From Cognatitamlana sp035818475 (GTDB lineage: Bacteria; Bacteroidota; Bacteroidia; Flavobacteriales; Flavobacteriaceae): 64,000 bases of DNA. Positions 8,272 to 16,626 of the stretch are shown here, one piece after another (the stretch's first letter is position 1; each line of letters starts with the position of its first letter). The stretch spans positions 2,805,663 through 2,869,662 of the forward strand of contig NZ_JAYMGV010000001.1 of the NCBI RefSeq assembly GCF_035818475.1, given 5' to 3'. The translations under genes were made by a program, and so were the position numbers. Under the pieces are notes generated by a model. It had not been told where the DNA came from, did no database searches, and saw only the letters and a list, made by a program, of their open reading frames with translations.

Positions 8272-8610
8272 TTACAGCATGTTAATCTTTTCCAATTGTT
8301 TATCTAAAAATGCCCAGCAGTTTTTATTGATTTCATCAAAAGCGATAACTAAGGACTGTCCGTATTCTGTCAATTCAGCACCACCCCCGCCTTTGCCACC
8401 TATGCTATTTATGGTCACTGGTTTTTTAGCAGATTTGTTTACAGAATCTAAAAGTTGCCATGCTTTTTTATAAGATATATTTAAAGACTTTGCGGCTTTA
8501 GATAAAGACCCGGTTTCTTGTATGGCTTTGAGTAAATGTACACGTCCTTCACCAAGAAGTACGTTGTTCTTTGACTCGATCCATATTCTGCTTTTGATTT
8601 TGTAACTCAT
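8272..8610 (-). CDS. ModE-like winged-helix DNA-binding domain (no molybdate-binding domain)
   Basis: 112 residues matching only the N-terminal LysR-like winged helix of ModE: RVHLLKAIQETGSLSKAAKS, ISYKKAWQLLDSVN and the ModE-typical wing GGKGGGGAELTEYG. E. coli ModE is about 260 residues, with a C-terminal di-MOP molybdate-binding part that is absent here. It lies 7 bp downstream of moeA in the cofactor operon. A palindrome of ModE type (CGTTAT-N12-ATAACG) is at the moeA promoter, so it probably autoregulates the operon; how it would sense molybdenum without a MOP domain is open. Confidence 0.88.
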   Translation of the reverse strand: MSYKIKSRIWIESKNNVLLGEGRVHLLKAIQETGSLSKAAKSLNISYKKAWQLLDSVNKSAKKPVTINSIGGKGGGGAELTEYGQSLVIAFDEINKNCWAFLDKQLEKINML

Positions 8611-8617
8611 TTTCTTT

Positions 8618-9796
8618 TTAATTTGGAAGTAAAATCACTTCTATTAAATTGTTTGTCTTTATTTTAGAAACCTCTTCAGGAGCATAAACCAAAGCGTTTG
8701 AAAGCGCAAAAGTCTGTAGCATTGAAGAGTTTTGGCCGTCAAGAATTTCAACTTTTCCATCACTGTAAATACCTTTTAAAAATTGAGGCCGGCCCCCTTT
8801 TTTTTCAAAATTTGATAGGGATAGTGCTTGTGTTCGAGGTAATTCTTCAGCGCTTCTACCCATCATTTTTTGTAATGCGATGAAAACATAAACATAAAAA
8901 CAGGATAATGCTGCAGCCGGATTTCCCGGTAAGGCAAAAATTTTGGTATGATTTTTCTGCCCAAAAAATAAAGGCTTCCCTGGTTTTTGCTTGACCTTAT
9001 AAAACAATTCTTCAACGTTTAATGCCTTAAGCGCCTTGCCAACAAAATCATAATCTCCAACTGAAATCCCTCCGGTGATTAGTACCAAGTCATTTGTGCT
9101 GATAACAGAATCTAGTTTTTTGACAGTTTTATTATAATCATCAGCAACTTTATGAATGGTCACATCATAAAACTTTAAGCTATAAAGAGCACTCAATAAC
9201 ATTTTAGAGTTGCTTTCATATATTTTTCCATAGCCTAAATCCTGTCCGCCTTCTATCAATTCATTTCCTGTAGTAACAAGGGCTATGTTAGGTTTTTTAT
9301 AAACGGATACCTCAGTGATCCCCAAAGACGTTAAGTACCCTATAGCAGCAGGTGTTAATTTGGTGTCTTTCTTGAGCGCGATGTCTCCGGCTTTAACCTG
9401 TTCACCCAAGGGACGAATATTATGTTCTAATGGAATACTATGTTCCAAAGTAATACTATTTTCATGTAGTTTTACTTGCTCTTGCATCATAACAGCGTTT
9501 GCCGAATCTGGAACAGGAGCACCTGTAAAAATTCTTATGGCATCACCTGCTTTTAAAATAGGTTGGTGGTTATCACCGGCTTTCACTTCACCAATTAAAT
9601 TGTAAGATAAATGGTCATGAAGATTTATAGCATAGCCATCCATAGCAGATTGTCTGAATGGGGGCATGTTTATTGGTGCATAAACATTTTTAAATAGCAC
9701 ATAACCATTAGCCTTTTCAACGGCTTTGATGGTTTCCTTTAAAAGTGGTTTTCCGTTATTTTTAACTATTGAAATAGCTTCTGAAATAGAAATCAT
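8618..9796 (-). CDS. moeA: Molybdopterin molybdenumtransferase MoeA
   Basis: 392 residues, normal length. Conserved segments: MPPFRQSAMDGYAI (residues ~44-57), IRIFTGAPVPDSANAVMMQE, ITGGISVGDYDFV, and the catalytic-loop region FALPGNPAAALSCFYVY. It uses molybdate and adenylylated molybdopterin (from the MogA part of MoaCB) to insert Mo. It is the first gene of the minus-strand cofactor operon, with a -7 element and a ModE-like palindrome directly upstream. It is divergently arranged with the nap operon, its probable main client. Confidence 0.95.
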   Translation of the reverse strand: MISISEAISIVKNNGKPLLKETIKAVEKANGYVLFKNVYAPINMPPFRQSAMDGYAINLHDHLSYNLIGEVKAGDNHQPILKAGDAIRIFTGAPVPDSANAVMMQEQVKLHENSITLEHSIPLEHNIRPLGEQVKAGDIALKKDTKLTPAAIGYLTSLGITEVSVYKKPNIALVTTGNELIEGGQDLGYGKIYESNSKMLLSALYSLKFYDVTIHKVADDYNKTVKKLDSVISTNDLVLITGGISVGDYDFVGKALKALNVEELFYKVKQKPGKPLFFGQKNHTKIFALPGNPAAALSCFYVYVFIALQKMMGRSAEELPRTQALSLSNFEKKGGRPQFLKGIYSDGKVEILDGQNSSMLQTFALSNALVYAPEEVSKIKTNNLIEVILLPN

Positions 9797-9803
9797 AGTT
9801 GCT

Positions 9804-9833
9804 TTTCGTTATGTCTTGTCAAATATAACGAAA
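9804..9833 (-). promoter_or_regulatory. moeA promoter with ModE-type operator
   Basis: TTTCGTTAT (9804-9812) and ATAACGAAA (9825-9833) form a perfect 9-bp inverted repeat with a 12-bp spacer. The core CGTTAT-N12-ATAACG resembles, from memory, the E. coli ModE operator. On the minus strand a perfect Bacteroidota -7 element TATATTTG lies at 9827-9820, inside the palindrome, so binding would block transcription of moeA. The operator encloses the predicted transcription start. Confidence 0.7.
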
Positions 9834-9917
9834 TCTTGTAATGATAAAGAGATTCTGATGAAATCTTTTTATAATTATTTAGATTAATTTTAAATAGATA
9901 TGCAATTAATCAAAACA

Positions 9918-9959
9918 TGACATTTGTCAGTTTTTTTGCTTTCAATTGAGATATTTTTG
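9918..9959 (+). promoter_or_regulatory. nap promoter with Crp/Fnr-like palindrome
   Basis: The palindrome TGACA-TT-TGTCA lies at 9918-9929 and a perfect -7 element TATTTTTG at 9952-9959. With a start around 9965 the palindrome is centred near -42, the position of a class II Fnr/Crp activator site. The Crp/Fnr gene at the end of the nap region is the obvious candidate regulator. No good -33 TTTG is found at the right spacing, which fits an activator-dependent promoter. Confidence 0.5.
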
Positions 9960-9992
9960 TTTTAAATTGTAAGAGATAAATAGAAAACAATC

Positions 9993-10229
9993 ATGCCTAT
10001 AAAAAGCTATTTAGCGCATCCTCATGATGGAAAAAAAGCAGAACTTGTAAAGGCTATATCTAAGCTTAATAATTGTGATGTAATTCCCGCTGAAAACAAA
10101 GATTTGCTCATCGTGGTAACAGATACCGACAATAAATCAGAAGACGAAAATTTAAAAGAACAAATAGAGGCTATTGAAAGTTTGAAATTACTTGCAATGG
10201 TTTCTGGATTTGATACACCTAAAAAGTAA
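9993..10229 (+). CDS. napD: NapD-like chaperone for periplasmic nitrate reductase
   Basis: 78 residues, small ferredoxin-fold-like protein with the NapD pattern (IKSYLAHPHDGKKAELVKAI, then ...NCDVIPAENKDLLIVVTDTD). NapD binds the Tat signal of NapA and holds it in the cytoplasm until cofactor loading is complete. It is the first gene of the nap operon, 6 bp before napA, which carries a Tat signal. Identification rests on size, pattern and context. Confidence 0.8.
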   Translation: MPIKSYLAHPHDGKKAELVKAISKLNNCDVIPAENKDLLIVVTDTDNKSEDENLKEQIEAIESLKLLAMVSGFDTPKK

Positions 10230-10235
10230 TTAAGT

Positions 10236-12563
10236 ATGTACACCTCGTTAACAAACAGACGTAGTTTTATAAAGAAAATGGCAATAATGTCAGCAATGAC
10301 AGCTGCAGCCTCTATGTTTCCAGGCATATTATTTGCTGATGAGCAAGAAAAGAACCTGCCTAAAGGCGGAAATTTAGATTGGAAAAAGGCACCATGTAGA
10401 TTTTGTGGTGTAGGTTGTGGCGTTCTAGTTGGTATTGATAAAGGAAAAGCTGTAGCGGTTAAAGGAGATCCAAAGTCGCCTGTAAACAAAGGGCTTTGTT
10501 GTGTGAAAGGCTATCATTCTGTAATGGCTTTATATGGCAAAGATCGTTTAACAAAACCGCTGGTTAAGAAAAATGGAAGGTATGTGGAAACTTCTATGGA
10601 AGAGGCTTTAGATTTAGTGGCTTCCAAGATGCAGGAAACCATTAAAGACCATGGAAAAGATGCGGTGTCCATTTATGGTTCTGGTCAATGGACCATCCCT
10701 GATGGTTATGCGGCTTCAAAATTATTTAAGGGGTGTATAGGAACCAATAATGTAGAGGCTAATGCCCGTTTGTGTATGGCAAGTGCGGTTACAGGTTTTT
10801 TAACCTCATTTGGGATAGATGAACCCATGGGCTGCTATGAGGATATTGATCATGCTGATGTATTTGTACTTTGGGGTAATAATATGGCAGAAATGCACCC
10901 GGTACTATTTTCAAGACTTTTAGACCAGCGTTTAAAAAGAGGTGTTAAGATTATAGATTTTGCAACCAGAACCACCAGAACAAGTATGGCTGCTGATAAG
11001 TCCATATTGTTTTTACCGCAAACCGATTTAGCTGTAGCTAACGCTATCTGTTATGAAATCATTAAAAATGGCTGGGTTAACAAGTCATTTGTTGAGAAGC
11101 ATTGCAATTTTAATAAAGGGCTGACCAATATGGGGTACGGACTGGAAGACAAGTACAGTTTTACAGACAAACCTGAAAAAATTGACTTTGAAGCCTACAA
11201 AACATTTTTAGAAGATTACACGCCGGAAAAAGTTGAAAAAATATCAGGAGTATCAGCCAAAGATATCAAGTACATGGCTGCTTATTATGGAGACCCTAAT
11301 AAAAAAGTGATGTCGTTATGGTGTATGGGAATGAATCAGCATTCGCGTGGCACCTGGATAAATAATTTGGTTTATAATATACATTTACTTACCGGTAAAA
11401 TTTCTACCCCAGGTAATAGTCCGTTCTCATTGACCGGGCAACCAAGTGCTTGTGGTACGGTAAGAGAAGTGGGGACTTTAACACATAAATTGCCGCATGG
11501 TGTAGTCATGAATAAAGAGCACCGTGAGTTTGCTGCAAAAATCTGGGATGTCCCTGCCGAAAACATTTCACCTAAACCTACCTACCACACTGTTGAAATG
11601 TTTAGAGCATTAGACAGGGGAGATATTCGTTTTATGTGGATTCAGGTAACCAATCCTATGGTAACCATGCCAAAGTTAAAGCGTTATAGGGATGCTGCTA
11701 AAAAAGAAGACCGCTTTATAGTAGTATCTGATATTTACCCAACACCAACTACAGATATAGCAGATGTTATTTTACCATCAGCCATGTGGGTAGAACGTGA
11801 AGGATTGTTTGGAAATTCTGAACGACGTACCCAATATTTTGAGCAAATGGTTGAACCGCCGGGAGAGGCCATGAGTGATACCTGGCAATTGGTAGAAGTG
11901 GCTAAACGTATGGGCTTTGAAAAACAATTTTATTACAAGGAAGAAAGCCATATTGAAGAGATTTACACAGAATATCGTAAGCATCACGATAACAAAAAGC
12001 ATAATATGGCTCCGTTAGAGGTGTTAAAATCACAACCCGGAGCTATGTGGCCTTACGTAGATGGAAAATCAACAAAATGGCGTTTTAATGCCAAATATGA
12101 TCCGGCTTGTACTAATGGCGAGGCGTTTCATTTTTATGGTAAACCTGATGGAAAAGCTGTGATCTGGCAACGACCTTACGAACCGGCAGCAGAAGAGCCA
12201 GATGCCGATTATCCATATTGGTTAAATACCGGAAGGGTTGTAGAACATTGGCATACAGGTTCAATGACCAGAAGGATTCCTGTATTACATAAAGCAGTAC
12301 CACACGCTTATGTTGAGCTTAATCCGGGTGATGCTAAGCGTTTACAGATAAGAACCGGAGATAAAGTGAAATTAACAACCAGGCGTGGGGAAATTGTGCT
12401 GCCCGCATCTGTAAATGAAAGAGGGGTTCCGGCACCTATGCAGGTTTTTGTGCCTTTCTTTGACGAAAATATGCTGATCAATGATATCACATTAGATTCA
12501 TTCTGCCCGATATCAAAAGAACCAGATTATAAAAAATGTGCTGTAAACATTGAAAAAGTATAG
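10236..12563 (+). CDS. napA: Periplasmic nitrate reductase catalytic subunit NapA
   Basis: 775 residues. A Tat signal is at the N-terminus (NRRSFIKKMAIMSAMTAAAS). The [4Fe-4S] site is CRFCGVGCGVLVG plus a distal Cys in NKGLCCVKG. The Mo-ligand cysteine is in NARLCMASAV, as in NapA/NasC-type enzymes. The C-terminal MGD-binding part includes NTGRVVEHWHTGSMTRRIP. It reduces nitrate to nitrite in the periplasm using Mo-bis-MGD. Electrons should arrive via the downstream haem proteins. It is slightly shorter than enterobacterial NapA (about 830). NasC is the alternative, but the Tat signal, NapD and NapB point to Nap. Confidence 0.95.
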   Translation: MYTSLTNRRSFIKKMAIMSAMTAAASMFPGILFADEQEKNLPKGGNLDWKKAPCRFCGVGCGVLVGIDKGKAVAVKGDPKSPVNKGLCCVKGYHSVMALYGKDRLTKPLVKKNGRYVETSMEEALDLVASKMQETIKDHGKDAVSIYGSGQWTIPDGYAASKLFKGCIGTNNVEANARLCMASAVTGFLTSFGIDEPMGCYEDIDHADVFVLWGNNMAEMHPVLFSRLLDQRLKRGVKIIDFATRTTRTSMAADKSILFLPQTDLAVANAICYEIIKNGWVNKSFVEKHCNFNKGLTNMGYGLEDKYSFTDKPEKIDFEAYKTFLEDYTPEKVEKISGVSAKDIKYMAAYYGDPNKKVMSLWCMGMNQHSRGTWINNLVYNIHLLTGKISTPGNSPFSLTGQPSACGTVREVGTLTHKLPHGVVMNKEHREFAAKIWDVPAENISPKPTYHTVEMFRALDRGDIRFMWIQVTNPMVTMPKLKRYRDAAKKEDRFIVVSDIYPTPTTDIADVILPSAMWVEREGLFGNSERRTQYFEQMVEPPGEAMSDTWQLVEVAKRMGFEKQFYYKEESHIEEIYTEYRKHHDNKKHNMAPLEVLKSQPGAMWPYVDGKSTKWRFNAKYDPACTNGEAFHFYGKPDGKAVIWQRPYEPAAEEPDADYPYWLNTGRVVEHWHTGSMTRRIPVLHKAVPHAYVELNPGDAKRLQIRTGDKVKLTTRRGEIVLPASVNERGVPAPMQVFVPFFDENMLINDITLDSFCPISKEPDYKKCAVNIEKV

Positions 12564-12565
12564 TT

Positions 12566-13261
12566 ATGAAGCGACTTGGTATCATATCTTTATTTGTACT
12601 ACTTTTTATAGCGTTCATCTTTGTTTGGAACCTCAGTTATGAGTCAGGCCAGGAAGAAGCTTATATCCCTATTGAGACTGAAAGTACTGTAACTTTGATT
12701 CCATCTGAAACCGGTGTTTTTGAACGGTCTGAATATGCTTTGGACTATGTGAATATGCCGGTAGATGAAACCCATCAAAGATCTTTAAAGGATTACTATA
12801 AAAACCGGGCATTCCATGGAGCGCCCCCAAGTATACCTCACCCGGTGACTAATGAGCGCAGCATGGGAGAAAATACCTGTTTAAAGTGCCATCAAAATGG
12901 AGGTTTTGTTGATAAGTTTAAGGCTTATGCACCGGTAACACCACATCCTGAAATGATTAATTGCAGGCAATGTCATGTGCCTCAGCACACAGAGCAGTTA
13001 TTTAAAGGAACTAATTTTCACAAGGTTGCAGCTCCTGAAGTAGGTGTCAATAATGCTCTTGAAGGAAGCCCACCGGTTATACCACATCAAATTCAAATGC
13101 ATGAGAATTGTTTGTCATGCCATGCCGGTCCCGGTGCACCTAAGGAAATTAGAGTAACACACCCGGAACGTATTAACTGTCGTCAATGCCACGTACCTAA
13201 TAATAAAGAGGTAACCGATATAGGAATTTTTAAAAGAATCAATAAGGATGAAGTGCAATAG
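12566..13261 (+). CDS. napB: NapB-type cytochrome c with duplicated haem domain (four CxxCH)
   Basis: 231 residues with an N-terminal membrane anchor or signal (residues 5-22). Four haem motifs: CLKCH (105-109), CRQCH (133-137), CLSCH (182-186), CRQCH (205-209). The two halves are repeats of one NapB unit: GAPPSIPH ... CLKCH ... INCRQCHVPQ and GSPPVIPH ... CLSCH ... INCRQCHVPN. Ordinary NapB is a di-haem protein, so this is an internal duplication giving four haems. It follows napA by 2 bp and should be NapA's direct electron donor. The missing cleavage motif suggests it may stay membrane-anchored. Confidence 0.88.
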   Translation: MKRLGIISLFVLLFIAFIFVWNLSYESGQEEAYIPIETESTVTLIPSETGVFERSEYALDYVNMPVDETHQRSLKDYYKNRAFHGAPPSIPHPVTNERSMGENTCLKCHQNGGFVDKFKAYAPVTPHPEMINCRQCHVPQHTEQLFKGTNFHKVAAPEVGVNNALEGSPPVIPHQIQMHENCLSCHAGPGAPKEIRVTHPERINCRQCHVPNNKEVTDIGIFKRINKDEVQ

Positions 13262-13268
13262 ATGTATT

Positions 13269-13877
13269 ATGAATAGATTAGTTTATGGCTTTATTTTTTT
13301 AATCACGCTTTTTTCATGTAAACATGGAGAGCATGAGTATCATGGGGTAACAGATAAGATTGAGGCAGAAAGTGAAAACTACCACGGCACATCTATCTCT
13401 TCTGAAAAATATCTTGAAGGTCTTGAAACTATTGAGATTACAGAAGGCGAGCACACATTCTTAATTCCTGAACGCAAAGGTCAAATTAAATCTTATGCAT
13501 GTACCGAATGCCATTCTAAAGCTTTAGACAAAATGCAAAGTGAGGATGGTAAAAAAGCACATTGGGATATTAAGTTGATGCATGCTAATGAAAATACCAT
13601 GAATTGCGTAACCTGTCACAATCCTGATAATATGGATAACCTAAAAAGTTTAACAGGTAAAGACATAGATTTTAATAATAGTTATAATTTGTGTAATCAA
13701 TGCCATACCAAACAATTTGAAGATTGGAAGGGTGGTGCACATGGTAAGCGTATTGGAGGGTGGGCACCGCCAAGAGCGTCTATGACTTGTGTAAACTGTC
13801 ATAATCCGCATAAGCCTCATTTTGAGTCAAAGTGGCCGGCACGTTTTAATACACAGAAAGTAAAAGAAAGAGAATAA
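13269..13877 (+). CDS. Tetrahaem cytochrome c lipoprotein (NapM-like role)
   Basis: 202 residues from the ATG at 13269; an upstream ATG at 13248 would place seven residues before the signal peptide and is less likely. The lipobox is at TLFSC (Cys17). Four haem sites: CTECH (78), CVTCH (113), CNQCH (142), CVNCH (174), each in a short loop as in cytochrome c3/NapC-NrfH-like folds but without the NapC transmembrane anchor. Probably a periplasmic lipoprotein passing electrons between the NrfC/NrfD module and NapB. No napC or napGH is present in the operon. Confidence 0.8.
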   Translation: MNRLVYGFIFLITLFSCKHGEHEYHGVTDKIEAESENYHGTSISSEKYLEGLETIEITEGEHTFLIPERKGQIKSYACTECHSKALDKMQSEDGKKAHWDIKLMHANENTMNCVTCHNPDNMDNLKSLTGKDIDFNNSYNLCNQCHTKQFEDWKGGAHGKRIGGWAPPRASMTCVNCHNPHKPHFESKWPARFNTQKVKERE

Positions 13878-13916
13878 TTAAAAACTACATAATTAGGTTT
13901 TAATAACATTTAAGGT

Positions 13917-15044
13917 ATGAGTAGCAATAATAAAAAATGGTTTTCTTTAAACCTGGGCAAGAAGAACAATGAATCTTCAGGTTCTTGTGGCTGTGGAAAA
14001 ACTTCCGGAGGCTGTGGTTCACACTCAAATGAAGCTCAGATGACTGATGAAGAGTTTGCCGCTGCCGCAATTAATGCTTCAATAGGCGAAGAACGGACCA
14101 AAGATGGTTTTGAACAGGTCTTTGATGTTAAAATGGACAGGCGTACGGCTTTTAAAAAGTTAACGGCCAGTTTGTTAATTGGAGCCGGAGCCGTAAGTAC
14201 ATCCTGTAGTGTCATTGGGAGTGATGAAAGTAAAGAAAAAGCACAGATAGATTGGGAAGAACAATTTAAAGGAAACTATAAATTGATGACCGATAAGGAA
14301 AAAGAGGCTACGGTAGACAGGTTGGTACGGTCTTATCAATTAAGAACAGGAAAAACCATTAATATGTCTTCAAAAAATGCAGAAGAAGATGTGTTGTTTG
14401 GTTATGCCTTTAATATTTCAAAGTGTCAGGGGTATATGGACTGTGTTAATGCTTGTGTTGAAGAGAATAATCAGGACAGGGATTCGCAGATGCAGTACAT
14501 TAGAATTCATGAAATGAAGGATGGTAAAGGGTTTAATTTTAATGAAGCCGATGATAATTACTATCATGAAGTTCCTGCAGAAGGTCATTTTTATATGGGC
14601 ACCCAATGTTTTCATTGTGATAACCCACCCTGTGTTGAGGTTTGTCCGGTACAAGCTACATGGAGAGAAGATGATGGTTTGGTAGTTGTAGATTATGATT
14701 GGTGTGTAGGGTGTAGATATTGTATGGCGGCCTGCCCTTATGATGGTAGGCGCTTTAACTGGAAAAAACCGGAAGTACCGGAAGCAGAGGTTAACAAAAA
14801 CCAGCATTATTTAGGAAACCGTATGCGAAAGAAAGGTGTTATGGAGAAATGTACTTTCTGTGTACAACGTTCAAGAGCCGGTAAAAATCCGGCGTGTGTT
14901 GAAGCTTGCCCTACGGGAGCCAGAATATTTGGTAATCTGTTAGATCCTAATAGCACCATTAGATGGGTTTTAGAGAATAAAAAAGTATTTAGATTAAAAG
15001 AAGATTTGGGTACTGAGCCTAAGTTCTGGTATTTTATGGATTAG
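13917..15044 (+). CDS. NrfC-like 4x[4Fe-4S] ferredoxin subunit with internal Tat/lipobox signal
   Basis: 375 residues. The C-terminal 230 residues carry four cysteine clusters (CQGYMDCVNACVEEN; CFHCDNPPCVEVCP; CVGCRYCMAACP; CTFCVQRSRAGKNPACVEACP), enough for four [4Fe-4S] centres as in NrfC/DmsB/ActB electron-transfer subunits. A Tat-like motif (DRRTAFKK) followed by a lipobox-like TSC lies around residues 76-100 instead of the extreme N-terminus. The first ~70 residues form an extension with a Cys-rich patch (SCGCGKTSGGCGSH). It should relay electrons from the NrfD-like quinol oxidase to the Nap haems. Confidence 0.85.
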   Translation: MSSNNKKWFSLNLGKKNNESSGSCGCGKTSGGCGSHSNEAQMTDEEFAAAAINASIGEERTKDGFEQVFDVKMDRRTAFKKLTASLLIGAGAVSTSCSVIGSDESKEKAQIDWEEQFKGNYKLMTDKEKEATVDRLVRSYQLRTGKTINMSSKNAEEDVLFGYAFNISKCQGYMDCVNACVEENNQDRDSQMQYIRIHEMKDGKGFNFNEADDNYYHEVPAEGHFYMGTQCFHCDNPPCVEVCPVQATWREDDGLVVVDYDWCVGCRYCMAACPYDGRRFNWKKPEVPEAEVNKNQHYLGNRMRKKGVMEKCTFCVQRSRAGKNPACVEACPTGARIFGNLLDPNSTIRWVLENKKVFRLKEDLGTEPKFWYFMD

Positions 15045-15170
15045 ATAAAAGATTGTTGAATTGTTTAGATGGAGCGGACGATTAAACAAATCAGCATATA
15101 AGCGATTAACGTAATAAGCGTTAGGGATTGAAAAGATACAGTGTAAAGCCCATCTCTATTTCGGAGGTAA

Positions 15171-15186
15171 CCTGCCTATCGGCAGG
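15171..15186. repeat. Short palindromic repeat in the 218-bp nrfC-nrfD gap
   Basis: CCTGCC-TATC-GGCAGG is a 6-bp inverted repeat with a 4-bp loop, of a type often seen dispersed in Flavobacteriia. The gap 15045-15262 also contains a stretch (15050-15112) related to the AT-rich dispersed spacer sequence found at 4142, 6135 and 21866. The gap is unusually long for this otherwise tight operon, so repeat insertion is likely. No terminator is seen. Confidence 0.5.
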
Positions 15187-15262
15187 CAGACGCCCAAATA
15201 AAAAATAAAGGTTAGAGTATAAGAATAATATCTAACCAGATTAACAAAATAAGTGAAAACAA

Positions 15263-16480
15263 ATGAAACGATTAAAAGTTTTAGGAAGTTTAGTTAAAGA
15301 CAGTTTGGATACCATAACTCATGGTTCTAAAAAATATCACATTTGGATGGCGGTATTAACCTTTATCATGCTGATAGGTATGTATTGCTATTCTATACAG
15401 TTACGGGAAGGTTTACAGGTTACGGGAATGACAGATAGGGTAAGTTGGGGGCTATACATTTCAAATTTTACATTTTTAGTTGGTGTTGCTGCTGCTGCAG
15501 TAATGTTGGTTATGCCCACTTATGTATTAAAGGATATTGATTTTAAACAAGCTGTCCTTATTGGAGAAGGGCTAGCAGTTGCAGCTTTAATTATGTGTTT
15601 GGCTTTTGTGATAGCAGATATGGGAGGACCATCTGTATTATGGCATATGATACCGGGCATAGGGGTATTTAATTTCCCTAACTCCATGCTAACCTGGGAT
15701 GTACTGGTTTTAAATGGTTACTTGTTTTTAAATATTACTATTCCGTTTTACATATTATTCAGACATTATCAGGGGAAAGAATCAAAGAAGAGTGTTTATG
15801 TTCCAGGAGCAATTTTATCTGTTTTTTGGGCTGTAGGGATTCATTTGGTCACTGCATTTTTATACCAGGGTTTACAGGCAAGACCATTTTGGAATAATGC
15901 TTTGTTAGGACCTCGTTTTTTAGCTTCTGCCTTTGCTGCCGGTCCTGCCTTGATTATCCTGGTTCTTGCTATTATAAGAAGTTTTACTGAATTCAAAATT
16001 GAGAACAAAACCATAAGAAAAATTGCCATGGTGGTTACCGTTGCGGCACAGATAAACCTTATTATGTTAATTTCTGAGTTGTTTAAAGAGTTTTATGCAC
16101 CCACTCATCATAGTGAGAGTGCCTATTATTTGTTCTTTGGACTTCATGGAAAAAATGCGTTGTTGCCCTGGATATGGACCGCTATACCCTTAAATGTACT
16201 GGCGACTGTATTGTTGACCTTCCATAAGCTTAGAAATAATCCTAAAATACTGTATTTCTGTTGCTTTATTTTGTTTGTTGCCATTTGGATTGAAAAAGGT
16301 TTTGGCCTTATTGTACCGGGGTTTATTCCCGGGCCCTATGGTAAAATAGCAGAATACACTCCTACAGGTATTGAAATAGGTGTCACACTGGGTATTTGGG
16401 CGTTAGGCGCTTTTGTATTTACCATATTAGCTAAAACCGCTATTGGTATTGAATTAGGTAAACTGCGTTATAAAAAATAG
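15263..16480 (+). CDS. NrfD/PsrC-family membrane quinol-oxidising subunit
   Basis: 405 residues, about ten membrane helices with the NrfD pattern (DRVSWGLYISNFTFLVGVAA near residue 55 and a conserved helix with DMGGPSVLWHM near 120). Length matches the ten-helix ActC/QrcD-like branch more than the eight-helix PsrC type. With the upstream ferredoxin it forms a quinol:acceptor module replacing NapC/NapGH. It is the last nap-operon gene, followed by a strong terminator. Confidence 0.88.
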   Translation: MKRLKVLGSLVKDSLDTITHGSKKYHIWMAVLTFIMLIGMYCYSIQLREGLQVTGMTDRVSWGLYISNFTFLVGVAAAAVMLVMPTYVLKDIDFKQAVLIGEGLAVAALIMCLAFVIADMGGPSVLWHMIPGIGVFNFPNSMLTWDVLVLNGYLFLNITIPFYILFRHYQGKESKKSVYVPGAILSVFWAVGIHLVTAFLYQGLQARPFWNNALLGPRFLASAFAAGPALIILVLAIIRSFTEFKIENKTIRKIAMVVTVAAQINLIMLISELFKEFYAPTHHSESAYYLFFGLHGKNALLPWIWTAIPLNVLATVLLTFHKLRNNPKILYFCCFILFVAIWIEKGFGLIVPGFIPGPYGKIAEYTPTGIEIGVTLGIWALGAFVFTILAKTAIGIELGKLRYKK

Positions 16481-16516
16481 GATTACTTTATAATTTTGAC
16501 ATTTAAAGTGCTTAAA

Positions 16517-16552
16517 AACATCAATTGATTAATTTCAATTGGTGTTTTTTAT
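16517..16552 (+). terminator. Intrinsic terminator of the nap operon
   Basis: AACATCAATTG (16517-16527) pairs with CAATTGGTGTT (16536-16546), one G-U pair, 8-nt loop, followed by a T run. It lies 36 bp after the NrfD-like stop. Confidence 0.8.
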
Positions 16553-16595
16553 TAGACCCTTAAAAGTAAGCTCTAAAATTTAAAAACTAAGTATT

Positions 16596-16609
16596 ATTAC
16601 GTAATTTTG
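16596..16609 (+). promoter_or_regulatory. Promoter of the Crp/Fnr gene with palindrome
   Basis: A perfect -7 element TAATTTTG (16602-16609) overlaps the palindrome ATTACGTAAT (16596-16605). A TACGTA core also occurs twice in the putative operator upstream of the nitrate importer (19045-19064). Overlap with -7 suggests negative autoregulation, but this is inference from two sites. Confidence 0.45.
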
Positions 16610-16626
16610 TTTAAGCAGAATAAGTA

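Noticed and set aside
10236..12563. NapA as assimilatory NasC or formate dehydrogenase
   Set aside because: Tat signal, upstream NapD, downstream NapB and a Cys (not Sec) Mo ligand in NARLCMAS support Nap.
14418..14807. 129-codon minus-strand open frame inside the NrfC-like gene
   Set aside because: It overlaps the Fe-S coding region fully and its sequence is the antisense shadow of cysteine-rich codons.
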